Source: Acinetobacter dispersus
GTDB lineage: Bacteria > Pseudomonadota > Gammaproteobacteria > Pseudomonadales > Moraxellaceae
Length of the DNA stretch: 64,000 bases
Direction: 5' to 3'
NCBI RefSeq assembly: GCF_009884975.1
Contig: NZ_CP041970.1
Location: forward strand, 3,844,001-3,908,000
Below the pieces are notes generated by a model. The model was given only the letters and a program-made list of their open reading frames with translations. It was not told the DNA's origin and did no database searches. Made by a program: the position numbers and the translations under genes. Below are positions 35,843-45,629 of the stretch, in pieces. Each line of letters opens with the position of its first letter. The stretch's first letter is position 1.

Positions 35843-37078
35843 ATGGAATTTACTTTTAATGGTTTCTATACCCTAATTTCGGCGGTGATCGTCTTGTTAT
35901 TAGGACGTTTACTGGTTAATAAAATTGATTTTTTAAAACGCTATAACATTCCTGAGCCTGTAGCAGGCGGTTTGGTTGCAGCGGTACTTTCACTACTTGT
36001 ACACTCGCTTTGGGGTTACAGTATTGTTTTTAGTAGTGAATTACAAACCAGTTTTATGCTGATCTTTTTCGCTTCGATTGGCTTAAGTGCCAATTTCATG
36101 AAGTTGAAAGAGGGGGGAATCGGTTTAGTTCTATTCCTGATCTGTGTCGCTTCATTTATTGTGGTGCAGAATGCTGTGGGTATGAGCCTAGCGACCATAT
36201 TAGGTATTGATCCTTTAATCGGTTTGATTGCTGGTTCAATTACACTAACTGGTGGTCATGGTACTGCAGGTGCATGGGGTGAAATTCTTGAAACTCAGCA
36301 TGGGATTCAAGGTGCTTTAGCCTTAGGTATGGCAAGTGCAACTTTTGGTCTGATTATCGGTGGTATTATCGGTGGTCCATTGGCAAAATTGCTGATCAAT
36401 CGTTATAGTCTTGCTCAAGCACAGACTCCAGCAGAGATTAAAGATCGCGATACGCATTTAGATCAACATCCTGACGAGCTAGCACCATTTGAAAATCCAC
36501 ATCAGGTTCGTTTAATTACAGCCGATAATGCGATTACCACTTTGGGTATGTTTGCTGCATGTTTAGCATTTGCAGAATTCATGACTGGTTTCAGTAAGGG
36601 CACTTGGTTCGAGTTACCAACATTTGTTTGGGCACTTGGCGGTGGTGTGATCTTACGTAATATCTTGGAAAGCGTATTAAAAGTAGATATCTTTGACCGT
36701 GCAATTGATGTGTTTGGTAATGCATCATTATCACTTTATCTTGCGATGGCATTGCTTTCATTGAAATTATGGCAATTGGCGGATTTAGCTGGTCCACTTG
36801 TCGTTATTTTAGGTGCGCAAACCATTACGATGGCATTGTATGCTGCATTCATTACTTTCCGTGTAATGGGTAAAAACTACGATGCAGCCGTATTAGCAGC
36901 AGGTCACTGTGGTTTTGGTATGGGGGCAACACCAACTGCGGTTGCAAACATGCAAGCGATTACCAATATGTATGGACCATCTCATAAAGCATTCTTGATT
37001 GTTCCGCTTTGTGGTGCGTTCTTCGTTGATTTAATTAACGCAACAGTAATTCAATTAATTTTGAAATTCTTTGCCTAA
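35843..37078 (+). CDS. gltS: Sodium/glutamate symporter
   Basis: A 411-residue inner-membrane protein with about ten to twelve helices. The two inverted-repeat reentrant signatures are ITLTGGHGTAGAWGEILE (the G-G-H-G-T motif) and GHCGFGMGATPTAVANM. Both are diagnostic for GltS, which imports glutamate with sodium. The cytoplasmic loop between halves includes a charged stretch (IKDRDTHLDQHPDELAPF). The length is close to E. coli GltS (401). A terminator follows directly. Confidence 0.95.
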   Translation: MEFTFNGFYTLISAVIVLLLGRLLVNKIDFLKRYNIPEPVAGGLVAAVLSLLVHSLWGYSIVFSSELQTSFMLIFFASIGLSANFMKLKEGGIGLVLFLICVASFIVVQNAVGMSLATILGIDPLIGLIAGSITLTGGHGTAGAWGEILETQHGIQGALALGMASATFGLIIGGIIGGPLAKLLINRYSLAQAQTPAEIKDRDTHLDQHPDELAPFENPHQVRLITADNAITTLGMFAACLAFAEFMTGFSKGTWFELPTFVWALGGGVILRNILESVLKVDIFDRAIDVFGNASLSLYLAMALLSLKLWQLADLAGPLVVILGAQTITMALYAAFITFRVMGKNYDAAVLAAGHCGFGMGATPTAVANMQAITNMYGPSHKAFLIVPLCGAFFVDLINATVIQLILKFFA

Positions 37079-37087
37079 GTCGGATCA

Positions 37088-37112
37088 AAAGCCCCAAGTG
37101 GGGCTTTTTTGA
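37088..37112 (+). terminator. Terminator after gltS
   Basis: AAAGCCCC / GGGGCTTT stem around AAGT, followed by T. Confidence 0.92.
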
Positions 37113-37172
37113 TTCATCCATTGTTATCGTATATGTACGGATGTACATAAAATATTTAAAAGCGAATAAGTG

Positions 37173-38654
37173 ATGAATGAAAAATTAAATGACACCCTGA
37201 TGGCTTGGGTAAGTTTTTTCAATGATCCTTTATGGGACTTCCTCGTCGTTTTCCTGCTTGCTGTAGGTATTTTCTATACTGTTGCGACCAAAGCTGTACA
37301 GATTAGAATGTTCTTTCACAGTATCAAGGTGATGAGAGGCAGTCGTACTAAAGGTGAAGAAAAAGATTCACATGGTCTTACACCATTTCAGGCTTTTGTA
37401 ACGGGGTTAGCAAGTCGAGTTGGTGTAGGTAACATTGCTGGTGTTGCGATCGCGATTGCGATTGGTGGACCCGGTGCTGTGTTTTGGATGTGGTTTACAG
37501 CATTACTCGGTATGAGTTCAGCTTTTATCGAATCTTCACTCGCACAATTATTTAAAGTGAGAGACAGTAACAGTAAGCAATTCCGCGGTGGTCCAGCTTA
37601 CTATATTACTCAAGGCTTACGTAGCAAAACCTTTGGTGTGATCTTCGCGCTTGCACTAATCTTTACCTATGGTTTCGTATTTAACTCAGTTCAGATCAAT
37701 GCGATTGCCAATGCTTCTTCGCACGCTTGGGGTTGGGACAAAGCAAATCTCATCGCTCACTTAGGTGGTGTTGATCTAGAAATTTCATGGGTTGGTCTTG
37801 CACTGGTTGTTTTGGTTGCATTGGCAATTTTTGGTGGTATCAAACGTATCGCTAAATTTGCAGAAATGTTTGTACCATTAAAAGCGGGTCTGTATTTAGC
37901 GGTTGCTTTGTATATTGCAATCAGCAATTACGAACTTCTTCCAGGTATCTTCAAACTAATCTTCACGGAAGCATTCCAGTTTAATGCGGCAGCGGGTGGT
38001 TTCTTTGGTGCCATGATTTCAATGGCGATGATGCAAGGTATCAAGCGTGGTTTGTTCTCAAACGAAGCGGGTATGGGTTCTGCACCGAATGCGGCTGCAG
38101 CATCTGATGTAAAACACCCCGTGAACCAAGGTCTTGTACAAATGCTCGGTGTATTTGTAGATACTTTCATTGTATGTACCAGTACGGCGATCATTATCTT
38201 GGTGTCAGGTGTTTATCACGATGCAGGCTTTGTTGGGGTTGAATTAACCCAACGTGCATTGGAGACGCAAGTCGGACATTGGGGTGCTGACTTCTTGGCA
38301 GTTCTGTTGTTCTTATTCTGTTATTCAGCTGTTCTAGGCAACTATGCTTATGCAGAAAGTAATGTGCAGTTTATTAATAACAATCCGAAAGTCATGTTCA
38401 TCTTCCGAATCTTTGTATTGGTGATGGTGTATTTCGGTGCGATTGGTAGTGTTCCACTGGTTTGGTCGATGGCTGACTTGTTCATGGGTATCATGGCAAC
38501 CATTAACTTGATCGCAATCTTGTTGTTAACACCGATGGCACGTACATTGTTGAAAGACTACACCTCTCAACTTAAACGAGGTATTAAAGAGCCTGAGTTT
38601 AAGATTGATAACTATCCAGAATTGAAGAAAAAAGTAGATTCTGATATTTGGTAA
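37173..38654 (+). CDS. Alanine/glycine:cation symporter (AGCS family)
   Basis: A 493-residue inner-membrane protein with about ten helices. Family motifs are GLASRVGVGNIAGVAIAIAI (sodium-binding region), RGGPAYYITQGL, and the diagnostic segment GLFSNEAGMGSAPNAAAA. AGCS proteins (AlsT, DagA, CycA-like by function) import alanine or glycine with sodium. I chose the ATG at 37173 rather than the GTG one codon earlier. It forms a small amino-acid uptake pair with gltS, but the terminator between them shows separate transcription. Confidence 0.93.
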   Translation: MNEKLNDTLMAWVSFFNDPLWDFLVVFLLAVGIFYTVATKAVQIRMFFHSIKVMRGSRTKGEEKDSHGLTPFQAFVTGLASRVGVGNIAGVAIAIAIGGPGAVFWMWFTALLGMSSAFIESSLAQLFKVRDSNSKQFRGGPAYYITQGLRSKTFGVIFALALIFTYGFVFNSVQINAIANASSHAWGWDKANLIAHLGGVDLEISWVGLALVVLVALAIFGGIKRIAKFAEMFVPLKAGLYLAVALYIAISNYELLPGIFKLIFTEAFQFNAAAGGFFGAMISMAMMQGIKRGLFSNEAGMGSAPNAAAASDVKHPVNQGLVQMLGVFVDTFIVCTSTAIIILVSGVYHDAGFVGVELTQRALETQVGHWGADFLAVLLFLFCYSAVLGNYAYAESNVQFINNNPKVMFIFRIFVLVMVYFGAIGSVPLVWSMADLFMGIMATINLIAILLLTPMARTLLKDYTSQLKRGIKEPEFKIDNYPELKKKVDSDIW

Positions 38655-38679
38655 TTTGATCTAAGTTAAGCTGAGATTC

Positions 38680-38708
38680 TAAAAAGCTCCTTTCGAGGAG
38701 CTTTTTTT
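38680..38708 (+). terminator. Terminator after the AGCS symporter
   Basis: AAAAGCTCC / GGAGCTTTT stem around TTTCGA, followed by further T. Confidence 0.93.
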
Positions 38709-38808
38709 ATGTTGTTTTTATGACAAATACAAAAAATACTACAGTTTTTAGATCAGCTAAACGCTAAAATTTAGCCAAGAAATATCGTAGATATGGCAAT
38801 TGTTGCGT

Positions 38809-39789
38809 ATGAAACAGCTTAAATTATGGATGCTTGGTCTCTCAATGACGGTTTTGACAGCTTGTCAAACCACATCACAATTAGTACCTGTCATTGAAGA
38901 TGCACAAGCCCATGCTGTCAACCAACCATTTAGCATAATTAAACAGCAACAAAAACGACCTGTGATCGCATTGGTATTGGGCAGCGGTGGTGCACGCGGC
39001 TATGCACATATTGGTGTGATTGAAGTATTAGAGCAACAAGGAATTCGTCCAGACTTTATTGTTGGAACCAGTGCTGGGAGTATTGTTGGATCTATCTATG
39101 CCAGTGGTAAAAGTCCTGCCGAATTACGAGATATTGCGTTAAAACTCAAAGCCAATGATGTTCGCGAAGTGAATGTCAGTTTAAAAGGCTTTTTTGATGG
39201 AAAAAAGGTTGAAGACTATATCAACGAGCAAGTCCATAACATGCCATTAGAAAAGATGAAAATCCCAATGTATGTGGTGGCGACCGAATTAAAAGATGGT
39301 ACCAGAACTGTCTTTAACTATGGCAATACAGGACAGGCGGTACGTGCTTCGGCATCAATCCCAAGCATGTTTGTGCCGACCAAAATTCATGATGTTGAGT
39401 ATGTTGATGGTGGCTTGGTTAGTCCAGTACCTGTTCAAGTCGCGCGCGAGCTGGGTGCAGATGTTGTCATCGCCGTGGATATCTTGGCACAGCCAATCCA
39501 TACCGAGACCAGCAATGTGTGGGGGTTGTTCAATCAAAACATTAATATCATGCAAGGGCGTTTGGCTGAAGAAGAGCTGAAAGATGCAGATATCGTGATT
39601 CAACCTGACCTACGTGAGAAGGCACATATTTTTGATGTGAAAGGTCGTGAGATGACCATGCAGGCAGGTGTAGATGCAGCAAATGAAAAGCTAGCTGAAA
39701 TTCAATGGGCAATTCAAAGTAAGACTTATCCAACGCAAGCAGAACGACAAGACATTGCCCTAAAAATGAGTACTTCTTCACCTCGCTAA
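38809..39789 (+). CDS. Patatin-like phospholipase lipoprotein
   Basis: A 326-residue protein. The lipoprotein signal ends in L-T-A-C at residue 19. The patatin domain shows the oxyanion hole GSGGARGYAHIGVIEVLEQQ, the nucleophile elbow G-T-S-A-G-S and the catalytic Asp in YVDGGLVSPVPVQ. It should be a membrane-anchored serine lipase or acyl hydrolase of the RssA-like group. A serine-aspartate dyad is intact, so it is likely active. The ATG at 38809 was chosen because it places the lipobox correctly. It has no operon partner. Confidence 0.92.
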   Translation: MKQLKLWMLGLSMTVLTACQTTSQLVPVIEDAQAHAVNQPFSIIKQQQKRPVIALVLGSGGARGYAHIGVIEVLEQQGIRPDFIVGTSAGSIVGSIYASGKSPAELRDIALKLKANDVREVNVSLKGFFDGKKVEDYINEQVHNMPLEKMKIPMYVVATELKDGTRTVFNYGNTGQAVRASASIPSMFVPTKIHDVEYVDGGLVSPVPVQVARELGADVVIAVDILAQPIHTETSNVWGLFNQNINIMQGRLAEEELKDADIVIQPDLREKAHIFDVKGREMTMQAGVDAANEKLAEIQWAIQSKTYPTQAERQDIALKMSTSSPR

Positions 39790-39958
39790 GTAAGCTTTTG
39801 AATAATGTCTAATGGATTTAAGTCATTGAGTCCATTTACTAAAATAATATGCAGACAAAAACAAATTGTAAAACCTCTACAAAAAGCTATTAAAAAATTG
39901 AAAAAACAGGTAAATAACTACAAATCATAAAACTTTTTTATCAGTTAATCTTAAGTTT

Positions 39959-39977
39959 TAGGTCATAGGATGACCTA
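39959..39977. promoter_or_regulatory. Perfect palindrome upstream of the sbmA-like gene
   Basis: TAGGTCAT and ATGACCTA pair perfectly around AGG, ending 38 bases before the start codon. It is not followed by a T run, so it looks more like a protein-binding site than a terminator. The binding protein is unknown. Confidence 0.45.
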
Positions 39978-40015
39978 TACGATTAATTGCAACACGACAA
40001 GGATTGTTAAACACG

Positions 40016-41209
40016 ATGTTTAAGTCATTCTTTCCGAACCCACGCCTGTTTTTTATTTCAGTGCTTGTGTGGTTAGCACTCAATATGCTGCTCTGGTATA
40101 CAGGCGGTCATAGTTGGGGTGAATATCTAGGTTTTCCAAAGGGCTATGCTGAAGCCGAGTTATCTGTCGGAGTTAATCGATTCTGGGAGCCTTCTTCACT
40201 CTGGTTCTATCTATGGTTTATTGTGGCAACAGCATTATTTGCAGGGTTTTGGCGAATATTCTCTGCTAATAAATGGCAGCGTTGGTCGATTTGGGGCTCT
40301 GCATTTATCTTGTTTAATATCTGGTTTGGGGTGCAGGTCAGCCTCGCTGTAAATGCTTGGTATGTACCATTTTGGGATATGATCCAAAATATGCTGACCA
40401 AGGGTGGAGGCAGTATTACTGACTTATATAAAGAGACCATGGTGTTTTTATATATTGCCATGGTCGGTGTGACTTTAGCCGTCGTGAATGCTTTTTTTAC
40501 CAGCCATTATGTCTTCCGTTGGCGTACAGCCATGAATGAATACTATACCGAACATTGGCCTAAGCTACGCCATGTCGAAGGTGCGGCGCAACGTGTGCAA
40601 GAAGATACCATGCGTTTTGCAACCATTGTGGAAGATTTGGGTGTTGAGTTGGTCAAAGCAATCATGACATTAATTGCATTTTTGCCATTATTGTTTCAGC
40701 TTTCAAAACACGTCCCTGAAATTCCGATCATAGGTGAGCTGCAATATTCTTTAGTTTGGGCCGCGGTCGTTTGGGCAATCTTTGGTACAGTATTGCTCAT
40801 GGTGGTCGGGATAAAACTGCCTGGTTTGCAATTCAACAACCAAAAAGTTGAAGCTGCATTTCGTAAGGAATTGGTTTATGGTGAAGATCATGAAGATCGG
40901 GCACAACCTGCAACGTTAAAAGAGTTATTTAGTCGTGTTCGTCACAACTATTTTCGACTATATTTTCACTACACCTATTTTAATTTAACTGCAACGTGGT
41001 ATGGACAACTGGATGTTATTTACAACCTATTCGTTTTATTCCCTGCGATTGCAGCAGGCAAGTTAACTCTTGGTTTAATTAACCAGATTGGTGGGGTTTT
41101 TGGTAAGGTTCGTGAATCTTTCCAATATCTAATTAGCTCATGGAAAACAATTATCGAATTATTGTCGATTCATAAGCGTCTTAAAGCCTTTGAAAAAATA
41201 CTCGATTAG
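40016..41209 (+). CDS. sbmA: SbmA/BacA-like peptide transporter
   Basis: A 397-residue inner-membrane protein with six to eight helices. The sequence [20 protein letters not shown], then [40 protein letters not shown] and [20 protein letters not shown] matches the SbmA/BacA group, proton-driven importers of microcins, bleomycin and proline-rich peptides. The R-V-Q-E-D-T-x-R-F segment is the family hallmark. The ATG at 40016 is preceded by GGA at a long spacing; a TTG four codons earlier is also possible. A terminator closes the unit. Confidence 0.92.
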   Translation: MFKSFFPNPRLFFISVLVWLALNMLLWYTGGHSWGEYLGFPKGYAEAELSVGVNRFWEPSSLWFYLWFIVATALFAGFWRIFSANKWQRWSIWGSAFILFNIWFGVQVSLAVNAWYVPFWDMIQNMLTKGGGSITDLYKETMVFLYIAMVGVTLAVVNAFFTSHYVFRWRTAMNEYYTEHWPKLRHVEGAAQRVQEDTMRFATIVEDLGVELVKAIMTLIAFLPLLFQLSKHVPEIPIIGELQYSLVWAAVVWAIFGTVLLMVVGIKLPGLQFNNQKVEAAFRKELVYGEDHEDRAQPATLKELFSRVRHNYFRLYFHYTYFNLTATWYGQLDVIYNLFVLFPAIAAGKLTLGLINQIGGVFGKVRESFQYLISSWKTIIELLSIHKRLKAFEKILD

Positions 41210-41225
41210 TCAAAATGATTTAAAT

Positions 41226-41262
41226 TGAGAAAGCCTTAGCCTGATGCTAAGGCTTTTTTTGT
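41226..41262 (+). terminator. Terminator after the sbmA-like gene
   Basis: AAAGCCTTAGC / GCTAAGGCTTT stem with a CTGAT loop and a T7 run. Confidence 0.93.
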
Positions 41263-41422
41263 TTCATCTAATTTGTTTCTTATGTGACGTTTGCATATGT
41301 ATTTCTGTGAAAATTACTTTATTTGAGCGTGTGGTTTCACTATAGTCCTTTGATAAAATTAATGATCTTTTTTCATTTCTCTCTCTCGTATCGCTTAAAA
41401 ACTTAAATAAATAGGATAAATC

Positions 41423-43474
41423 ATGAAACCTGTATTGCTCAAAAGTACATTAGCGCTTGCACTGGCTGCTTTTACTGCAAATGTTTGGGCAGACCAAGCA
41501 ATTAAATCCTCCCCAACTCAAAAAATCTCAGGCATAGACCAACAATATATCGATTCAAGCGTACCTGCCAACAATGATTTTTATGACTATGTGAATGGAA
41601 AATGGTTAAAAGAAACAGAGATTCCTGCAGACAAATCACGTTGGGGCGCATTCAACGAATTACATGAATTATCGACCAATCAGTTACATACCATTGTTGA
41701 GGAACTCAACGCAAAAAAATGGGCAACAGGAACGGTTGAGCAAAAAGTTTCAAGTCTGTATGCCAGCTTTATGAATGAAAAAGAGATTGAAGCGAAAGGA
41801 ATTCAGCCCTTACAGCAGGAGCTGGCACAGGTTGATGCAATGCAAAACAAAAAAGACCTTGCTCAATTAATGGGGCATTTCTCACGTATCGGAGTTAGAA
41901 CGCCGTTTGATATCAGTATTGATCAAGATATGAAACGCTCTGATGTGATGATTGCAGGTCTGGCACAGCGTCGACTGGGTTTGCCAGATCGAGATTATTA
42001 TTTAAAAGATGACAAAAAGTTTGTTGAAACGCGTGCCAAATATCTCAAGCATATTGAACGCATGCTACAACTGTCAGGTGATCAGCAAGCGGCACAGCAC
42101 GCAAAAGACATTCTCAAGCTCGAAACAGACTTGGCAAAGATCCAGTGGAGCAATGTACAAAATCGTGATTTATCTAAGCGCTATAATATTTACTCACTTA
42201 AAGATTTAAATAAGTTAAGCCGTAGCTTTGATTGGGACAGCTACCTTAGTACAGTTGGCGTTAAGGATAAAATTCAGACCATCCAAGTACATCAATTAAG
42301 CTATTTCAAAGCACTTGATCCAGTGATCAATAAAACCTCTTTAAATGTATGGAAAGCTTATTTTAAATGGAACTTGATCAGTAATTTTTCATCGTTCTTA
42401 AACAAGGCTTTTGTAGATGAAAGTTTTGAATTTTACGGCAAAACCTTGCGTGATGTTGCAGAACAAGAAGTTCGATGGAAGCGTGGTGTACAAACCGTGA
42501 ATGCAGTATTGGGCGATGGTCTAGGCAAAATCTATGTAGAAAAACATTTTTCTGCAGAGAAAAAACAACGCATGGATACATTGGTTCAAAACTTGATACA
42601 GGCTTATGATCAAAGCATTAGCCAGTTAGATTGGATGAGCCCTGAAACCAAAGTACAGGCTAAAAAGAAATTGGCCAGCTTATCGATTAAAGTCGGTTAT
42701 CCAAAGAAATGGCGTGATTATTCAGCACTGGACATTAAAGATGGTGATTTGATTGGTAACGTGATTCGGGCCAGAGAATTTGAACATCAAGATGATTTAG
42801 ATAAGCTTGGTAAACCTGTGGATCGTGATGAGTGGTTTATGACCCCTCAAACCGTAAATGCCTATTACAATCCATCCTCAAATGAAATTGTATTCCCAGC
42901 CGCAATTTTGCAACCACCATTCTTTAATATCGATGCCGATGATGCGGTGAATTATGGTGGGATTGGCAGTGTCATTGGACATGAAATCAGTCATGGTTTT
43001 GATGATCAAGGCAGTCAGTTTGATGAATTGGGCAATATGCGTAATTGGTGGACTGCACAAGATCACAATCGTTTTAAAGCCAAAACACAGGCTTTAGTGG
43101 CGCAGTACAATGCTTATGAGCCGATCGCTGGTTATCACGTCAATGGTGAACTAACCTTGGGTGAAAATATTGCCGATAACTCTGGTTTGTCGATTGCCTA
43201 TAAAGCGTATCAACTATCCTTGGCTGGTAAACCTGCACCAATCATTGATGGGCAGACAGGAGAGCAGCGTTTTTATATGGGTTGGGTGCAAGTATGGCGT
43301 GCCAAAACTCGTGAAGCGCAAGCGATTGTGTATTTAAAAACAGATCCACACGCACCAGATAAAGTTCGCGCCAATGGTGCTTTAGTCAATCAAGCACCGT
43401 TCTATGATGCTTTCAAGATTAAAGAAGGAGATAAAATGTATTTGGCGCCTGAAAAGCGTGTCAGTATTTGGTAG
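41423..43474 (+). CDS. M13 family zinc metallopeptidase (PepO/neprilysin-like)
   Basis: A 683-residue exported peptidase. The signal peptide ends near TANVWA. The zinc site is H520-E521-I-S-H524 with the third ligand E581 in GENIADNSG. The substrate-binding N-A-Y-Y-N-P motif (VNAYYNPSSNEIVFPAAILQ) precedes it, and the C-terminal W-R-A-K-T-R-E and the final V-S-I-W are typical M13 features. It should cleave small peptides in the periplasm. The length fits bacterial PepO/neprilysin (about 630-690). It is a single-gene unit with a terminator. Confidence 0.95.
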   Translation: MKPVLLKSTLALALAAFTANVWADQAIKSSPTQKISGIDQQYIDSSVPANNDFYDYVNGKWLKETEIPADKSRWGAFNELHELSTNQLHTIVEELNAKKWATGTVEQKVSSLYASFMNEKEIEAKGIQPLQQELAQVDAMQNKKDLAQLMGHFSRIGVRTPFDISIDQDMKRSDVMIAGLAQRRLGLPDRDYYLKDDKKFVETRAKYLKHIERMLQLSGDQQAAQHAKDILKLETDLAKIQWSNVQNRDLSKRYNIYSLKDLNKLSRSFDWDSYLSTVGVKDKIQTIQVHQLSYFKALDPVINKTSLNVWKAYFKWNLISNFSSFLNKAFVDESFEFYGKTLRDVAEQEVRWKRGVQTVNAVLGDGLGKIYVEKHFSAEKKQRMDTLVQNLIQAYDQSISQLDWMSPETKVQAKKKLASLSIKVGYPKKWRDYSALDIKDGDLIGNVIRAREFEHQDDLDKLGKPVDRDEWFMTPQTVNAYYNPSSNEIVFPAAILQPPFFNIDADDAVNYGGIGSVIGHEISHGFDDQGSQFDELGNMRNWWTAQDHNRFKAKTQALVAQYNAYEPIAGYHVNGELTLGENIADNSGLSIAYKAYQLSLAGKPAPIIDGQTGEQRFYMGWVQVWRAKTREAQAIVYLKTDPHAPDKVRANGALVNQAPFYDAFKIKEGDKMYLAPEKRVSIW

Positions 43475-43489
43475 TTCGAGATTCAGTAA

Positions 43490-43517
43490 AAAAACCTGCA
43501 TCAAGCAGGTTTTTTTA
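43490..43517. terminator. Bidirectional terminator after the M13 peptidase
   Basis: AAAAAACCTGC / GCAGGTTTTTT stem around ATCAA. It can serve the peptidase and the convergent chromate-type transporter. Confidence 0.92.
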
Positions 43518-43531
43518 TTGGGGTTTAAAGC

Positions 43532-44047
43532 TTAAAGGAAAGCAATTCCAAGTCCTGCACCCGCAGCCATGACCCATAGTGGGTGAATCTTTTTAAACAT
43601 ACCGAGGATTGCAGTGACAATCACGATCATGACCAGAAGTAGGTTTTGTGCAGATGCATCTGCAATCAACCATGCACTAACCAGAACCAAACCCACGGTA
43701 ATTGGTTTCAAGGCTTTTTCAAAACGTGCGCGTAATGGATTGTCTTTAAAACGTTCCCAGAATTTAAGTGCATAAATGGTAATGATTGAAGACGGACCAA
43801 ACTTCGCGAGAGAAGTGACCAATAGTCCTGCTGGACCTGCAACATGCCAACCGACCAAAGGTACGATCATCATATTGGGGCCTGGGGCAGCCTGTGCCAT
43901 GGCAAACAGCGAACTAAACTGTTCTGCACTCATCCATTGATGCACGTTCACTACTTGGTGCTGCATTTCAGGGAGAATGGCATTACCACCACCAAAAGCC
44001 AGTAGCGAGAGTTGAGTAAACACGACAGCAAGGGTAACTAAGATCAT
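43532..44047 (-). CDS. CHR-domain chromate transporter, second subunit
   Basis: A 171-residue membrane protein that is one CHR domain: LLAFGGGNAILPEMQHQVVN (the F-G-G-G-N-A motif), then AQAAPGPNMMIVPLVGWHVA (the P-G-P motif) and four to five helices. It overlaps the first subunit gene by four bases (ATGA at 44044-44047), so translation is coupled. Short-chain CHR proteins work as pairs in antiparallel orientation and export chromate or related anions; actual chromate specificity is inferred only. Confidence 0.9.
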   Translation of the reverse strand: MILVTLAVVFTQLSLLAFGGGNAILPEMQHQVVNVHQWMSAEQFSSLFAMAQAAPGPNMMIVPLVGWHVAGPAGLLVTSLAKFGPSSIITIYALKFWERFKDNPLRARFEKALKPITVGLVLVSAWLIADASAQNLLLVMIVIVTAILGMFKKIHPLWVMAAGAGLGIAFL

Positions 44048-44616
44048 GACTTTTTCACTCCTAAAACTAACATGTTAATGGCGAGTAGAATCGCTAAAGT
44101 CAGTGCTAAGGGCAGCTTGATCCAGATCATAAAAACGAAGGTTAATCCAATCGTAAAAATGGTCAGATAACTTTTTAAAATCGGCTTAAGCATCTTAAAG
44201 CCTGTTGCAAACAGCAAGCCTGCGGCAGCAGCAGCTAAACCTTGAATCATGTGTTTGACCGCAGGGAGATATTGAAAATACTCATAGACTTGGTAGATGA
44301 TCAGCACAATTGCAGTCGGGGCGGAGATTAAACCGAGCACTGAACTGATTGCACCTTTGACACCTTGGAATTCCATGCCGATTGCAACTGACATGTTGAT
44401 GATGTTTCCACCCGGCAATAATTGGCAGACACCGAGTAAGTCGGTAAATTTACCTTCATCGATCCATTTGTGTTCTTCAACGATGATGCGATGTGCCAGT
44501 GGTAAAACACCACCAAAACCCATCAATCCCAACTTCATAAATCCCGTGAATAATGCCTTACAATCAGGAGCAGTGGTAAGTGGCTCATTCTGTATTGATA
44601 GGGCTTGGGCTTTCAT
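44044..44616 (-). CDS. CHR-domain chromate transporter, first subunit
   Basis: A 190-residue membrane protein with the other CHR domain: FTGFMKLGLMGFGGVLPLAH (F-G-G motif), then VCQLLPGGNIINMSVAIGME (L-P-G-G-N motif) and helices to the end. With the next gene it makes up the two-gene form of ChrA. I chose the ATG at 44616, which gives the usual polar N-terminus; the reading to 44676 would run into the LysR-side promoter. It is divergent from a LysR regulator, with a palindrome in between. Confidence 0.9.
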   Translation of the reverse strand: MKAQALSIQNEPLTTAPDCKALFTGFMKLGLMGFGGVLPLAHRIIVEEHKWIDEGKFTDLLGVCQLLPGGNIINMSVAIGMEFQGVKGAISSVLGLISAPTAIVLIIYQVYEYFQYLPAVKHMIQGLAAAAAGLLFATGFKMLKPILKSYLTIFTIGLTFVFMIWIKLPLALTLAILLAINMLVLGVKKS

Positions 44617-44660
44617 TGGACGACCTTTTTGTTCAACCTTGTGAGCTATAGAATGGATGA

Positions 44661-44679
44661 TTTGTGGTATATTCACAAA
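44661..44679. promoter_or_regulatory. LysR-type operator candidate
   Basis: TTTGTG and CACAAA form a perfect six-base inverted repeat around GTATATT (T-N11-A geometry) in the divergent gap. It overlaps the likely promoters of both the regulator and the chromate-type transporter. Confidence 0.7.
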
Positions 44680-44716
44680 TGCTATTTTTGCTGTTATCTA
44701 TACTTTTAGGGTATGT

Positions 44717-45616
44717 ATGATTGATATTCATAAGCTCAATGCATTTGTTGCTGTGGTCGAGGAAAGTAATATTTCTAAAGCGGCTGTCCGTCTGCACATG
44801 CAACAACCGCCACTGACTCGCTTGATTAAAAGTCTGGAAGAGGAATTGGATACTGCTTTGCTGAAACGTTTGCCACGAGGCGTGGAAGTGACGGAAGCAG
44901 GCAAGGCTTTATATCAAGAAGCTATCACAATTTTGGCACATGCCCAGTCGATTCCGAAACGGGTAAAAAACATTGCTCAAGGTCTGGAGGGTCAGATCAA
45001 TATTGGTTTTACCAACTCCGCAGGCTTACATCCATTTCTTCCTGCCTTATTGCGTCAATTTAGGGAGAAGTTTCCTGCTGTCGCTATTCATTTGGAAGAG
45101 GATAGCAGTACGGCTTTAACTGATGCCGTGATCAATGAAAAACTGGATATCGTTTTTCTACGCAAACCCGCGCCCATTCATGCACAAGTACAAAGTATTC
45201 ATGTCTTGAATGAACCATTGATTGTCGCATTACCCAGTAATCATCCATTAACAGACAAGGACGGGGCAATCCGCTTAGTCGATTTAGAACCTTATGAGTT
45301 CGTGCTATATCGCCGTATTGCAGGGCAGGACCTGTTTGATAATATTCTGGCAAATTGCTATCAGGCAGGATTTAGTCCCAATATCGTACAAGAAGCACCA
45401 CGTTTAACCTCCAGTCTTAATTTGATTGCTGCTGGGATTGGGCTTTCTATAGTGCCAGCTTCGATTCAAGACTTTTGGAATAAACAGATTATCTATCGAC
45501 CTTTAGAAGCCAAGAAACCTTGTATTGCACCGATTTACGCGATTTGTCGAGCCAAAGAAAATAATATTCGGGTTGAACATTTCTTAAGTTTGCTCAGGGC
45601 TAGCCAAGCCAGTTAA
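44717..45616 (+). CDS. LysR-family transcriptional regulator
   Basis: A 299-residue regulator with an N-terminal winged helix (DIHKLNAFVAVVEESNISKA, LHMQQPPLTRLIKSLEEELD, ALLKRLPRGVEVTEAGKALY) and a C-terminal substrate-binding domain beginning near GQINIGFTNSAGLHPFLPAL. It is divergently placed to the two CHR genes, so it probably controls them. The start at 44717 follows AGGG and gives the standard LysR N-terminus; a reading from 44657 would add 20 residues over the operator. The effector is unknown. Confidence 0.93.
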   Translation: MIDIHKLNAFVAVVEESNISKAAVRLHMQQPPLTRLIKSLEEELDTALLKRLPRGVEVTEAGKALYQEAITILAHAQSIPKRVKNIAQGLEGQINIGFTNSAGLHPFLPALLRQFREKFPAVAIHLEEDSSTALTDAVINEKLDIVFLRKPAPIHAQVQSIHVLNEPLIVALPSNHPLTDKDGAIRLVDLEPYEFVLYRRIAGQDLFDNILANCYQAGFSPNIVQEAPRLTSSLNLIAAGIGLSIVPASIQDFWNKQIIYRPLEAKKPCIAPIYAICRAKENNIRVEHFLSLLRASQAS

Positions 45617-45629
45617 AAAATGGCGGTTG

